Source: Hyphomicrobium sp.
GTDB lineage: Bacteria > Pseudomonadota > Alphaproteobacteria > Rhizobiales > Hyphomicrobiaceae
Reading direction: 5' to 3'
DNA: 5,331 bases
Assembly: GCA_030598645.1 (NCBI GenBank)
Contig: JAUVPN010000197.1
Span: 1-5,331, forward strand
The position numbers and the translations under genes were made by a program. Of this stretch, positions 1 to 5,214 are shown piece by piece. The stretch's first letter is position 1. The number at the start of each line of letters is the position of its first letter. The notes under the pieces were generated by a model, which saw nothing but the letters and a program-made list of their open reading frames with translations, was not told the DNA's origin and made no database searches.

Positions 1-35
1 ACAAGCTCGTTGAGTTGGTCTTCTAGATCCTTCAT
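1..35 (-). CDS. Start of an unidentified protein, cut by the left edge
   Basis: Only the first 11 codons are visible, reading MKDLEDQLNEL. The fragment is strongly charged, with leucines spaced as in an amphipathic or coiled-coil helix, but it is too short to assign to a family. The ATG is preceded by a purine-rich GAGGGAG (45-51) with a 9-nt spacer, which supports this start. The reading frame stays open upstream to an in-frame TTG at 77-75, which has a perfect AAGGAG 7 nt before it, so the protein may begin 14 residues earlier (MQRGHRSTEREHKA before the ATG). An in-frame TGA lies just beyond. The gene follows the ABC permease gene by 138 bp on the same strand and may or may not share its transcript. 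Confidence 0.5.
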   Translation of the reverse strand, partial: MKDLEDQLNEL

Positions 36-84
36 TGCCTTGTGCTCCCTCTCGGTAGATCTATGCCCCCGCTGCAAGGACAAT

Positions 85-90
85 CTCCTT
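85..90 (-). promoter_or_regulatory. Strong Shine-Dalgarno before an alternative TTG start
   Basis: On the minus strand AAGGAG sits 7 nt before a TTG (77-75) that is in frame with the ATG at 35. This is a better Shine-Dalgarno match than the one before the ATG, so initiation could occur at the TTG. A second in-frame TTG (83-81) is too close to the site. Just upstream, GAATC and GATTC (93-97 and 103-107) form a 5-bp inverted repeat that could fold near the site. Confidence 0.4.
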
Positions 91-147
91 AAGAATCAAT
101 GTGATTCGGGCATTGAGGCGACGCGACGGTGATCGAATTAAGGGAAC

Positions 148-167
148 GGCTGTTTCATATCCCAGCC
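148..167 (-). terminator. Weak stem-loop after the ABC permease gene
   Basis: Six bases beyond the permease stop codon the minus strand reads GGCTG, a 10-nt loop, then CAGCC: a perfect 5-bp stem. It is followed by GTTCCCTTAATT rather than a true T run, so it is at best a weak intrinsic terminator and may only protect the 3' end. The rest of the 36-173 gap shows no gene and no convincing promoter. Confidence 0.25.
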
Positions 168-173
168 TATGCC

Positions 174-935
174 TTACGCTTTGAGCCGGTAACCGGTCTT
201 GAAGATCCACCATACGGCCACCAAGCACAGGGCCAAAAAGCCAAGCGTCATGGTAAGGCTGACGCCCACGTTCACATCAGAGATCTCGTAGAAGCTCCAG
301 CGGAATCCACTGATCAAGTAGACGACCGGGTTGAACAACGTCACGGTCTGCCAAAATGGCGGCAGCATGTTTATCGAGTAAAATGTCCCGCCGAGAAACG
401 TCAGCGGCGTAATAACGAGCAAGGGGATCACTTGCAGCTTTTCAAAGCCGTCGGCCCATATACCGATGACAAAGCCAAATAGGCTGAACGTCACTGCAGT
501 AAGCACGAGAAAAGCTATCATCCAGACAGGGTGGGCGATCTGCAGCGGCACGAACAGGCTCGCCGTCGCTAGGATAATCAAGCCGACGATAACTGACTTG
601 GTAGCGGCTGCGCCGACATAGCCAAGCACTATCTCGAAGGGCGATACGGGCGCTGAGAGCACTTCGTAGATCGTACCCGAAAAGCGTGGAAAGTAGATGC
701 CGAACGAGGCATTAGAGATACTTTGCGCCATCAACGAAAGCATGATCAATCCGGGCACGATGAAGGCGCCATAGCTCACACCATCAATCTGGGAAATCCG
801 CGAACCGATTGCGGCGCCAAAGACCACAAAATAGAGCGAGGTCGAAAGTACAGGCGAGACAATGCTTTGCATCAACGTCCGCCAGGCCCGCGCCATCTCA
901 AACTTGTAGATAGCTTGGACCGCGTAAAAGTTCAT
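174..935 (-). CDS. ABC-2 type transporter permease (YadH/NodJ-like)
   Basis: This is the inner-membrane subunit of an ABC exporter. It should dimerise and use the ATPase encoded just upstream to move an unknown substrate outward. The 253-residue length fits the family (E. coli YadH is about 256). Six hydrophobic helices are visible at roughly residues 23-43, 55-75, 103-128, 138-160, 167-187 and 229-247. The family's C-terminal signature appears at 191-212, with LPPFW, then [12 protein letters not shown]. Residues 84-100, between helices 2 and 3 ([17 protein letters not shown]), match the cytoplasmic coupling loop seen in this class. The start codon overlaps the ATPase stop as ATGA, and GGGA lies 8 nt upstream, so translation is probably coupled. 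Related permeases include NodJ and DrrB, so the substrate (lipid, polysaccharide, drug) cannot be inferred from the sequence. Confidence 0.92.
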   Translation of the reverse strand: MNFYAVQAIYKFEMARAWRTLMQSIVSPVLSTSLYFVVFGAAIGSRISQIDGVSYGAFIVPGLIMLSLMAQSISNASFGIYFPRFSGTIYEVLSAPVSPFEIVLGYVGAAATKSVIVGLIILATASLFVPLQIAHPVWMIAFLVLTAVTFSLFGFVIGIWADGFEKLQVIPLLVITPLTFLGGTFYSINMLPPFWQTVTLFNPVVYLISGFRWSFYEISDVNVGVSLTMTLGFLALCLVAVWWIFKTGYRLKA

Positions 936-1858
936 TTCGTGCTTCCCACAAGGTCAACGAAAATGTCCTCAAGGGAGCTTTGTGTCGTATTGAGATCGGA
1001 AAACCTGACTCCGGCATCACCCATATCTCTCATAAGCGCCGTGATACCGGTACGTTCAGCGTGCGTGTCGTAAGTAAAGATCAGCTCCTGGCCGTCTGCT
1101 CCTATCTCCAAGCCATACGCTGAAAGGCTATCCGGAATGGATTCGAGTTTGTCGTGCAGATGCAGGGTGAGCTGCTTTTTGCCCAGCTTACGTATAAGCT
1201 CGTCCGTATTCTCGACCAAGATCAGCTCACCCTTTGCAATAACACCGATACGGTCTGCCATTTCCTCAGCCTCCTCTATGTAATGGGTGGTGAGGATGAT
1301 GGTGACGCCAGACGAGCGCAACGAGCGCACGACGTGCCACATCGCCTTGCGCAGTTCAACGTCGACGCCAGCTGTGGGCTCATCGAGAAACAGAATCTGC
1401 GGCTCGTGCGACAGCGCCTTTGCGATGAGAAGCCGGCGCTTCATACCTCCGGACAACGTCATCACCTGGTTGTCTTTCTTGTCCCACAAGGATAATGCTT
1501 TCAGCACATGCTCGATGTGATCTGGCTTGGCCGCTTTGCCAAACAATCCGCGACTGAAGGAGACCGTGTTCCATACAGTCTCAAATGCATCACTGGTCAA
1601 TTCTTGCGGGACAAGACCGATCATGGAACGCACTGCACGATAGTCAGCGTTGATGTCGAGCCCGTCGACCGAGACCGATCCTTCGCTTGGATTGACGATG
1701 CCGCAAATAATACTGATGAGTGTTGTCTTGCCGGCGCCGTTGGGACCGAGAAGCGCGAAGATCTCGCCGCAACGTATGTCAAGATTGATACTCTTCAGCG
1801 CCTCGAAGCCTGAAGAATACGTTTTCGAGAGATTTGAAATCGAGATGATAGGTGCCAT
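932..1858 (-). CDS. ABC transporter ATP-binding protein (YadG-like exporter ATPase)
   Basis: This is the cytoplasmic ATPase powering the ABC-2 permease encoded immediately downstream. All nucleotide-binding motifs are intact: Walker A GPNGAGKT (38-45), Q-loop Q85 within GLVPQE, signature LSGGMKRR (135-142), Walker B ILFLDE with catalytic E160, D-loop AGVD (163-166) and H-loop histidine H192 in [10 protein letters not shown]. The remaining roughly 90 residues form the C-terminal extension common in exporter ATPases of the DrrA/NodI/YadG group. The total of 308 residues equals E. coli YadG, and the stretches around the signature and Walker B resemble it closely, though orthology is my inference. 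The start is supported by GGA about 7 nt upstream, which is not a strong Shine-Dalgarno. It is the first gene of a two-gene operon. Confidence 0.94.
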   Translation of the reverse strand: MAPIISISNLSKTYSSGFEALKSINLDIRCGEIFALLGPNGAGKTTLISIICGIVNPSEGSVSVDGLDINADYRAVRSMIGLVPQELTSDAFETVWNTVSFSRGLFGKAAKPDHIEHVLKALSLWDKKDNQVMTLSGGMKRRLLIAKALSHEPQILFLDEPTAGVDVELRKAMWHVVRSLRSSGVTIILTTHYIEEAEEMADRIGVIAKGELILVENTDELIRKLGKKQLTLHLHDKLESIPDSLSAYGLEIGADGQELIFTYDTHAERTGITALMRDMGDAGVRFSDLNTTQSSLEDIFVDLVGSTK

Positions 1859-1915
1859 ACGAATTCCGGTTCCCCGCGCGGGCTTTTGTGGCCTTCTTTT
1901 GTATGCGCTCGCTTC

Positions 1916-1944
1916 CTAGCACAGCGCCCACCGTTCCTCTCCAA
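1916..1944 (-). promoter_or_regulatory. Possible sigma-70-type promoter for the ABC operon
   Basis: On the minus strand TTGGAG (1944-1939) and TGCTAG (1921-1916) are separated by 17 bp, about 60 bp before the ATPase start. The -35 half is fair and the -10 half is poor. It is the best-spaced candidate I found in the gap, and a promoter is expected here because the preceding cluster ends in a strong stem-loop. No EcfG-type GGAAC...CGTT pair was seen. Confidence 0.2.
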
Positions 1945-1968
1945 TGCCAACTAATCCGCACCGCCTAG

Positions 1969-2015
1969 GCGCGCCCCAGAACACGACCCGTGTGCACTCG
2001 AAGAGTAGGGCGCGC
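1969..2015. repeat. Compact three-arm inverted-repeat structure
   Basis: An outer 8-bp all-G/C inverted repeat (1969-1976 with 2008-2015, GCGCGCCC/GGGCGCGC) encloses two perfect hairpins. The first is ACACG-ACC-CGTGT (1981-1993) and the second is ACTC-GAA-GAGT (1996-2006). Only seven bases at the junction stay unpaired (1977-1980, 1994-1995, 2007), giving a cloverleaf-like three-way junction on either strand. It lacks a T run on both sides, so it is not a standard terminator. The role is unknown: it could be an RNA element in a 5' or 3' untranslated region, a protein-binding site, or chance in GC-rich DNA. Confidence 0.45.
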
Positions 2016-2037
2016 GGGCCATCCGCCGCGACGATTC

Positions 2038-2064
2038 ACTTTGCCGCGACGTTCGCTGCAAAGT
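2038..2064 (-). terminator. Strong stem-loop ending the DUF2165-DUF883-YqjE cluster
   Basis: Starting 3 bp after the stop codon of the YqjE-like gene, the minus strand forms a 7-bp stem ACTTTGC/GCAAAGT. This continues past a single A-G mismatch into a 4-bp stem GCGA/TCGC with an ACG loop. Its position and stability point to a transcript end or 3' protective hairpin. No T run follows (the next bases are GAATCG), so efficient intrinsic termination is not assured. Confidence 0.5.
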
Positions 2065-2067
2065 CTA

Positions 2068-2565
2068 TCAGTCTCCTTTGCTCGCAGTTTCTTCACTCGT
2101 CGGCTCATCGCCTGTTGCATCTTTGCCGGATCGGACGAACCCCATGAAGTGCTTGAGAAATTCTCCTTTCATTACCGACATAGCGCCCGCCTCGAGACGA
2201 CGGATGCCGGCCTCCACCCGCGCAACGTCACTTTTGATGTCGTCAACGGCCATCTCCTCAAGCTCGGCAAGCGTCTGCGCTTCCTGGCCGCCATCGACAC
2301 GACCAGCGCACCACGCGAACACCCACGCCGCGACGAGCAGCAGAAGGCTCGTAGCGAGCGCCCCAACGACAAGACCATATCTCTCAGCTAGAAGCGTATA
2401 CAAACACAGCATGAGCATGGCCATGCCGCCAACACCGAGTAAGATCGCAAACGCCATAAGCGAGGCCTGCTTTGCAACGTTCCGCCCTAAGAGTCGCAGG
2501 CGCATGAACTCAATACGCGTAAGCAACTCCAGCTTGCGCAAAGAGTGTGACGTTGACGCTGACAT
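2068..2565 (-). CDS. YqjE-like 'phage holin family' membrane protein
   Basis: This 165-residue protein has the layout of the YqjE/putative actinobacteriophage-holin superfamily III group: a charged N-terminal helix (residues 8-30), two closely spaced membrane helices (about 33-58 and 65-88), and a polar C-terminal region. The helical part at 95-127 (AELEEMAVDDIKSDVARVE) could form a coiled coil, and the tail from 147 is acidic and low in complexity. Despite the family name, nothing phage-like is nearby, and such chromosomal copies are generally housekeeping or stress membrane proteins of unknown biochemical role. The start has a perfect AAGGAG 7 nt upstream. It directly follows a DUF883 gene, as yqjE follows yqjD in E. 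coli, which supports a shared function at the inner membrane. Confidence 0.8.
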   Translation of the reverse strand: MSASTSHSLRKLELLTRIEFMRLRLLGRNVAKQASLMAFAILLGVGGMAMLMLCLYTLLAERYGLVVGALATSLLLLVAAWVFAWCAGRVDGGQEAQTLAELEEMAVDDIKSDVARVEAGIRRLEAGAMSVMKGEFLKHFMGFVRSGKDATGDEPTSEETASKGD

Positions 2566-2572
2566 GGGGCTT

Positions 2573-2578
2573 CTCCTT
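2573..2578 (-). promoter_or_regulatory. Ribosome binding site overlapping the upstream stop codon
   Basis: The minus strand reads TAAGGAG, so the DUF883 gene's TAA stop (2579-2577) overlaps the AAGGAG that serves the YqjE-like start at 2565, with a 7-nt spacer. This fixes the start of the downstream gene and suggests coupled translation of the two proteins. Confidence 0.8.
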
Positions 2579-2909
2579 AACGACGGAAAATACTTGCGGC
2601 CATGAAGCCGAAGGCAAACGCAATGAGCACACTTTGCATAGGGTGATCACGGATCTCTCTCTCTAGCTCGACGCGCTCTTTGCCAATCGTTGCACTCAAT
2701 CGGCTCTCGAGCGCGGACAGCTGCGACTCCAGTTTCTTTTTCTCAGCAACGAGCTCGTCAACAGTCACGGCCACATCGTCCTTGACCCGCTCCCCGAACG
2801 TTTGGCGGGAGCTGTGATCGGCCGGCGGCTTGGCAGCGTCTCGGGCACGACCCGTAGTTACCTCAGCCTTGAGGGCATCGATTTGCTTGCCTCTTTCCTT
2901 CGCGGTCAT
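2577..2909 (-). CDS. DUF883 family protein (YqjD/ElaB/YgaM-like)
   Basis: This 110-residue protein has the DUF883 plan. The N-terminus is hydrophilic and probably disordered, followed by a heptad-like helical segment (about 47-87, including DELVAEKKKLESQLSALE). A C-terminal membrane anchor (about 90-108) begins with the conserved HPMQSV motif and ends in arginines, as in the family pattern HPxxxV...GxxxG...RR. In E. coli the family members YqjD, ElaB and YgaM are tail-anchored inner-membrane proteins made in stationary phase, and YqjD binds ribosomes. A similar role here is inference. GAGGA lies 9 nt before the ATG. The gene starts 21 bp after the DUF2165 stop and ends 11 bp before the YqjE-like start, so the three probably form one operon. 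Confidence 0.85.
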   Translation of the reverse strand: MTAKERGKQIDALKAEVTTGRARDAAKPPADHSSRQTFGERVKDDVAVTVDELVAEKKKLESQLSALESRLSATIGKERVELEREIRDHPMQSVLIAFAFGFMAASIFRR

Positions 2910-2930
2910 TGCTGCATTTCCTCATACTCA

Positions 2931-3425
2931 TTAAAGCCCGATGGAAAGATAGGTCAGCGTTGCGATGCCCCATATAGTCAAGAAAAAATGCGTCTGTTGC
3001 GCCGCCGCTAAGCCGATCCGGTACCACAACCACTGGCCGCCAACCAAAAGACTGGCCCAAATCGCAATGAACCCCAGCACGCCGATGTGTGCCAACGTGT
3101 TGGCCGCGTCGTCGTCAAGGAGGCCGAAGGCCGCGAGCAGCAAGGCTAGCGCGCCAAGCCACAACAAGATCGAAACGATTACCTCGGCGGCGACCAGAAA
3201 GCGAAACAGGTTTTTTTCCATACGTGGGTTCTCGATCCGCCGATCAGATACGTCTGCGTAAACCTCTGGATCTTGTTGCTTAACCAGATCCATACCGAGC
3301 ACCCGCGCAAAGCCCCGCTCGTTGAGATGCGGGTAGCGAATATTGTCAAACACAGCCACGGTTAACCAGGCCGCCTCCATTGCAACGACAGCCGATTGCC
3401 CAAACAGGGGAAGGAAATCATCCAT
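2931..3425 (-). CDS. DUF2165-type small integral membrane protein
   Basis: The protein is 164 residues with four predicted membrane helices (about 8-26, 73-103, 109-128 and 145-163). Two features recall DUF2165: the first helix runs into VAVFDNIRYPHLNERGFARV, which resembles the family's 'NNLTDYGxNFxFVxHV' region, and a GGQW motif (129-132) sits where the family has GGEW. The function of DUF2165 is unknown, and this copy looks divergent, so the assignment is moderate. The frame is open further to a TTG at 3476, but the ATG at 3425 has GGAG 7 nt upstream and gives the family-like N-terminus, so I chose it. Codons for residues 70-72 form the run GAA AAA AAC, a possible slippery site. It is the first gene of a three-gene membrane-protein cluster. 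Confidence 0.75.
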   Translation of the reverse strand: MDDFLPLFGQSAVVAMEAAWLTVAVFDNIRYPHLNERGFARVLGMDLVKQQDPEVYADVSDRRIENPRMEKNLFRFLVAAEVIVSILLWLGALALLLAAFGLLDDDAANTLAHIGVLGFIAIWASLLVGGQWLWYRIGLAAAQQTHFFLTIWGIATLTYLSIGL

Positions 3426-3432
3426 CGTCCAA

Positions 3433-3436
3433 CTCC
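3433..3436 (-). promoter_or_regulatory. Ribosome binding site choosing the DUF2165 start
   Basis: GGAG on the minus strand, 7 nt before the ATG at 3425, supports that start. The longer TTG start at 3476 has no recognisable Shine-Dalgarno and would add 17 residues unlike the family's N-terminus. Confidence 0.65.
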
Positions 3437-3475
3437 ATTTTGATTGCCGCCCCGCAGCTCGGGTGAAACATGACA

Positions 3476-3489
3476 AGCGAATTATCGCT
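3476..3489. repeat. Perfect palindrome upstream of the DUF2165 gene
   Basis: AGCGA-ATTA-TCGCT is a perfect 5-bp inverted repeat with a 4-nt centre, about 50 bp before the DUF2165 ATG and 32 bp after the oxidoreductase stop. It contains AATTATCG, which recurs in a second palindrome before the oxidoreductase gene. On the minus strand the centre reads GATAAT, close to a -10 box, but no matching -35 was found. An operator or a promoter part is possible. The rest of this 95-bp gap shows no terminator with a T run. Confidence 0.35.
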
Positions 3490-3520
3490 ACCTATCGAAC
3501 AGACATGTGCTCGAGACGAC

Positions 3521-5071
3521 TCATCTGTCCTTCAAAACCTGCTCAGCCGCTACTGCACCGGCGAGAATTGCTCCGGTGAAACCGCCGCTGCCGGAGTAAG
3601 AAGAGGCGAGATAGAGGCCGGGTATAGGCGTTTTTGGTTTGCTATCGGGGCCTTTCCAGATTGGACCAGTAGGGGGTAGCGGCGCAAAGCCGTAAATCGC
3701 GCCGTCCGGGGCATTGAGGTAGGACTGCATGGTACTCGCTGTACTAAAAACGGCCGTTTCGATATGGGACGCAAAACCGGGAAACGCTCGTTCAATCGTA
3801 CCAACTATGGCTTGGCGCCAACGGTTACGCTTGTCCTCGTATGCCGCGCCATCGAGCCCCGCCCAATTGGCAGTCTTGTCGACGCCCACGACAGCTACGG
3901 GGTGCGGCGGTCCACCAAGACCGCTATCAATCGCTGAATAATCTACGATGGTCAGAGCAGGCATGTTCTCAGACGGCATGTTGGCCAGCAAATCGCCACA
4001 CATTTTATAGTCGGAAAGAGAATGCATCCATTCGGGTAACAAGCACGTTGAATAACTCGAGAGTCCGATCTGGGCCGGGCGGACGGACAGACCGAATGTG
4101 GCCGAGAATAATGAAATGGACAGCCGTCGATCGGCATACGGTGCCCAGAAACGCGCGAACGCCCGTGTGGGCAACATGTTGGCGACGTGGACTGGCGCGG
4201 CATTGCCTACAATGACAGGCGCGTAAACTTCGACCCGCCCTTCGCCGTTGGCACGCGTGTGCGCTACGCCCGACAGGTGCCCTTCTCGATCGAACACGAT
4301 TTCGGATACCGAGCGCCGCAAAATAAGCTCTCCGCCCGCAGATTTAAGGGCTCGAGCCATTGCGTTGCTCAATCGTTGCGATCCGCCTTGTATATAGCGG
4401 CCACCGCAGCCAAGGTATCCACCTTGCGCTACGGCGAATAGGATCCAAGAAAGCGTATCGGGGTCGTCGTGCCAATAAGGCAGATTTGCCGCCAACGCAC
4501 ACTTCACAGCCTCGTCGTCACCAAAGGCATGCGCAAAACGCTCCGCGAGCGACAAACGCCAACCGCGCATGAGCGGGCCCAGCTTCATTGCCGCCGAAAG
4601 CGCTTGTCGAGGGTCGCGAAATGCCGCACGCCCTTTACTAAATACGCCTAGACCCGTCGCGATTTTTTCCATCTCGCCAAGCACGGAAGCAATCCCGTCT
4701 CGGGCCGAAGGAAAGCGATCGCAAAGTGCGGCACGCGCGGCAGAAAATCCATCGGGTAAAACGAAGGGCTCTCCCACCGGTCCCCCCCGCACCTCATACA
4801 GCGCGCCTGTCGGTATCCATTGGACCGCATCCCGCACTCCCAGACGAGAGAGCACGTGATGCTTGGGGTCAATCCGGTTGAAGGGATCCGCGGTCTCGTG
4901 CAGCGATGCCTCGATAACAAGCTCGCCAGCCTTATAGGTCGACGCCGCGCCACCGACACCGTAGTTGCGCTCAATTAGAAGTGTCTTGCGACCAGCCTGA
5001 GCCAACAACGCGGCCGCCGTCAGCCCTCCCAGTCCAGCACCGATGACGATGACGTCATAGTTAGCCGCCAT
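3521..5071 (-). CDS. FAD-dependent oxidoreductase, phytoene desaturase/carotenoid isomerase-like
   Basis: This 516-residue flavoprotein of the CrtI/CrtISO (COG1233-like) type should bind FAD and act on a hydrophobic, often polyunsaturated substrate. The N-terminal dinucleotide fold is clear: YDVIVIGAGLGG (5-16, with GxGxxG at 11-16) and E34 at the end of the second strand to bind the ribose. GVGGAAST follows at about 38-45. The C-terminal FAD-closing segment is PGLYLASSYSGSGGFTGAIL (484-503). The region before it, with FPGF, the TMQSYLNAPDGAIYG stretch and FAPLPPTGP, is typical of the carotenoid isomerase/desaturase group. GAGGA lies 5 nt before the ATG. No carotenoid, hopanoid or sterol gene is in the window, so the substrate is unknown. 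It is complete, with no sign of decay. Confidence 0.88.
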   Translation of the reverse strand: MAANYDVIVIGAGLGGLTAAALLAQAGRKTLLIERNYGVGGAASTYKAGELVIEASLHETADPFNRIDPKHHVLSRLGVRDAVQWIPTGALYEVRGGPVGEPFVLPDGFSAARAALCDRFPSARDGIASVLGEMEKIATGLGVFSKGRAAFRDPRQALSAAMKLGPLMRGWRLSLAERFAHAFGDDEAVKCALAANLPYWHDDPDTLSWILFAVAQGGYLGCGGRYIQGGSQRLSNAMARALKSAGGELILRRSVSEIVFDREGHLSGVAHTRANGEGRVEVYAPVIVGNAAPVHVANMLPTRAFARFWAPYADRRLSISLFSATFGLSVRPAQIGLSSYSTCLLPEWMHSLSDYKMCGDLLANMPSENMPALTIVDYSAIDSGLGGPPHPVAVVGVDKTANWAGLDGAAYEDKRNRWRQAIVGTIERAFPGFASHIETAVFSTASTMQSYLNAPDGAIYGFAPLPPTGPIWKGPDSKPKTPIPGLYLASSYSGSGGFTGAILAGAVAAEQVLKDR

Positions 5072-5076
5072 GCCTG

Positions 5077-5096
5077 TCCTCGCTCAATTATCGAGC
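5077..5096 (-). promoter_or_regulatory. Palindrome abutting the oxidoreductase ribosome binding site
   Basis: GAGGA (5081-5077) is the ribosome binding site. Directly upstream lies GCTCG-ATAAT-TGAGC (5096-5082), a 4-bp inverted repeat extended by a G-U pair in RNA. Its inner AATTATCG (5086-5093, plus strand) is identical to the centre of the palindrome at 3476-3489. It could be an operator or a small hairpin affecting ribosome access. Confidence 0.35.
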
Positions 5097-5184
5097 AGCG
5101 AGGCTAGCGATCATCGAACGCGGAGGGAAGGCAAAGAGTGCTCGGCGCATGCGGCGTACCGCCCGGGATCATAAAAACGCGATG

Positions 5185-5210
5185 AAAATTGCTGCAGGAG
5201 CTGGTCAGCA
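5185..5210 (-). terminator. Probable terminator of the cckA-like gene
   Basis: Four bases after the TAG stop the minus strand forms TGCTG, a 2-nt bulge (AC), CAG-CTC-CTG, then CAGCA. This makes an 8-bp bulged stem followed by ATTTTC. The location and short T run fit an intrinsic terminator, though the stem is bulged and the T run brief. The remaining gap up to the oxidoreductase start (5072-5184) should hold that gene's promoter, but I could not recognise clear -35/-10 boxes. Confidence 0.45.
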
Positions 5211-5214
5211 CGGC

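Noticed and set aside
186..196. Palindrome CCGGTAACCGG near the end of the permease gene
   Set aside because: It lies within coding sequence for the conserved C-terminal residues and has no partner site, so it has no support as a regulatory element.
129..482. Plus-strand open frame of 117 codons over the permease gene
   Set aside because: It is antisense to a clear ABC-2 permease. The composition is hydrophilic, and Gln, His and Arg are abundant as expected from reading a membrane-protein gene backwards.
1963..1975. Adjacent CCTAGG and GGCGCGCC palindromes resembling an engineered cloning site
   Set aside because: The surrounding DNA is natural-looking intergenic sequence with no vector features. 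The second palindrome is part of the GC-rich stem described at 1969-2015.
2068..2565. A prophage or lysis cassette, suggested by the 'holin' family name
   Set aside because: There is no endolysin, spanin, integrase or other phage gene nearby. The DUF883 neighbour fits the chromosomal yqjD-yqjE arrangement instead.
2078..2605. Plus-strand open frame of 175 codons opposite the YqjE-like gene
   Set aside because: It is slightly longer than the minus-strand gene but has a Ser/Arg/Thr-rich composition with no domain. The minus-strand frame has a perfect ribosome binding site, two membrane helices and a matching family neighbour.
3418..3471. Small minus-strand frame of 17 codons (starting MFHPSCGAA) overlapping the DUF2165 start
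   Set aside because: It has no ribosome binding site and no run of residues typical of a leader peptide. The overlap with the downstream ATG is probably chance.
3841..4215. Plus-strand open frame of 124 codons inside the oxidoreductase gene
   Set aside because: It is antisense to a well-supported flavoprotein, is rich in Arg, Trp and Cys, and shows no recognisable domain.
5150..5170. GC-rich palindromic stretches (CGCATGCG, GGCGTACCGCC, CCCGGG) after the cckA-like gene
   Set aside because: The stems are only 3-4 bp, with no T run and no spacing that suggests an operator. The hairpin at 5185-5210 is the better terminator candidate.
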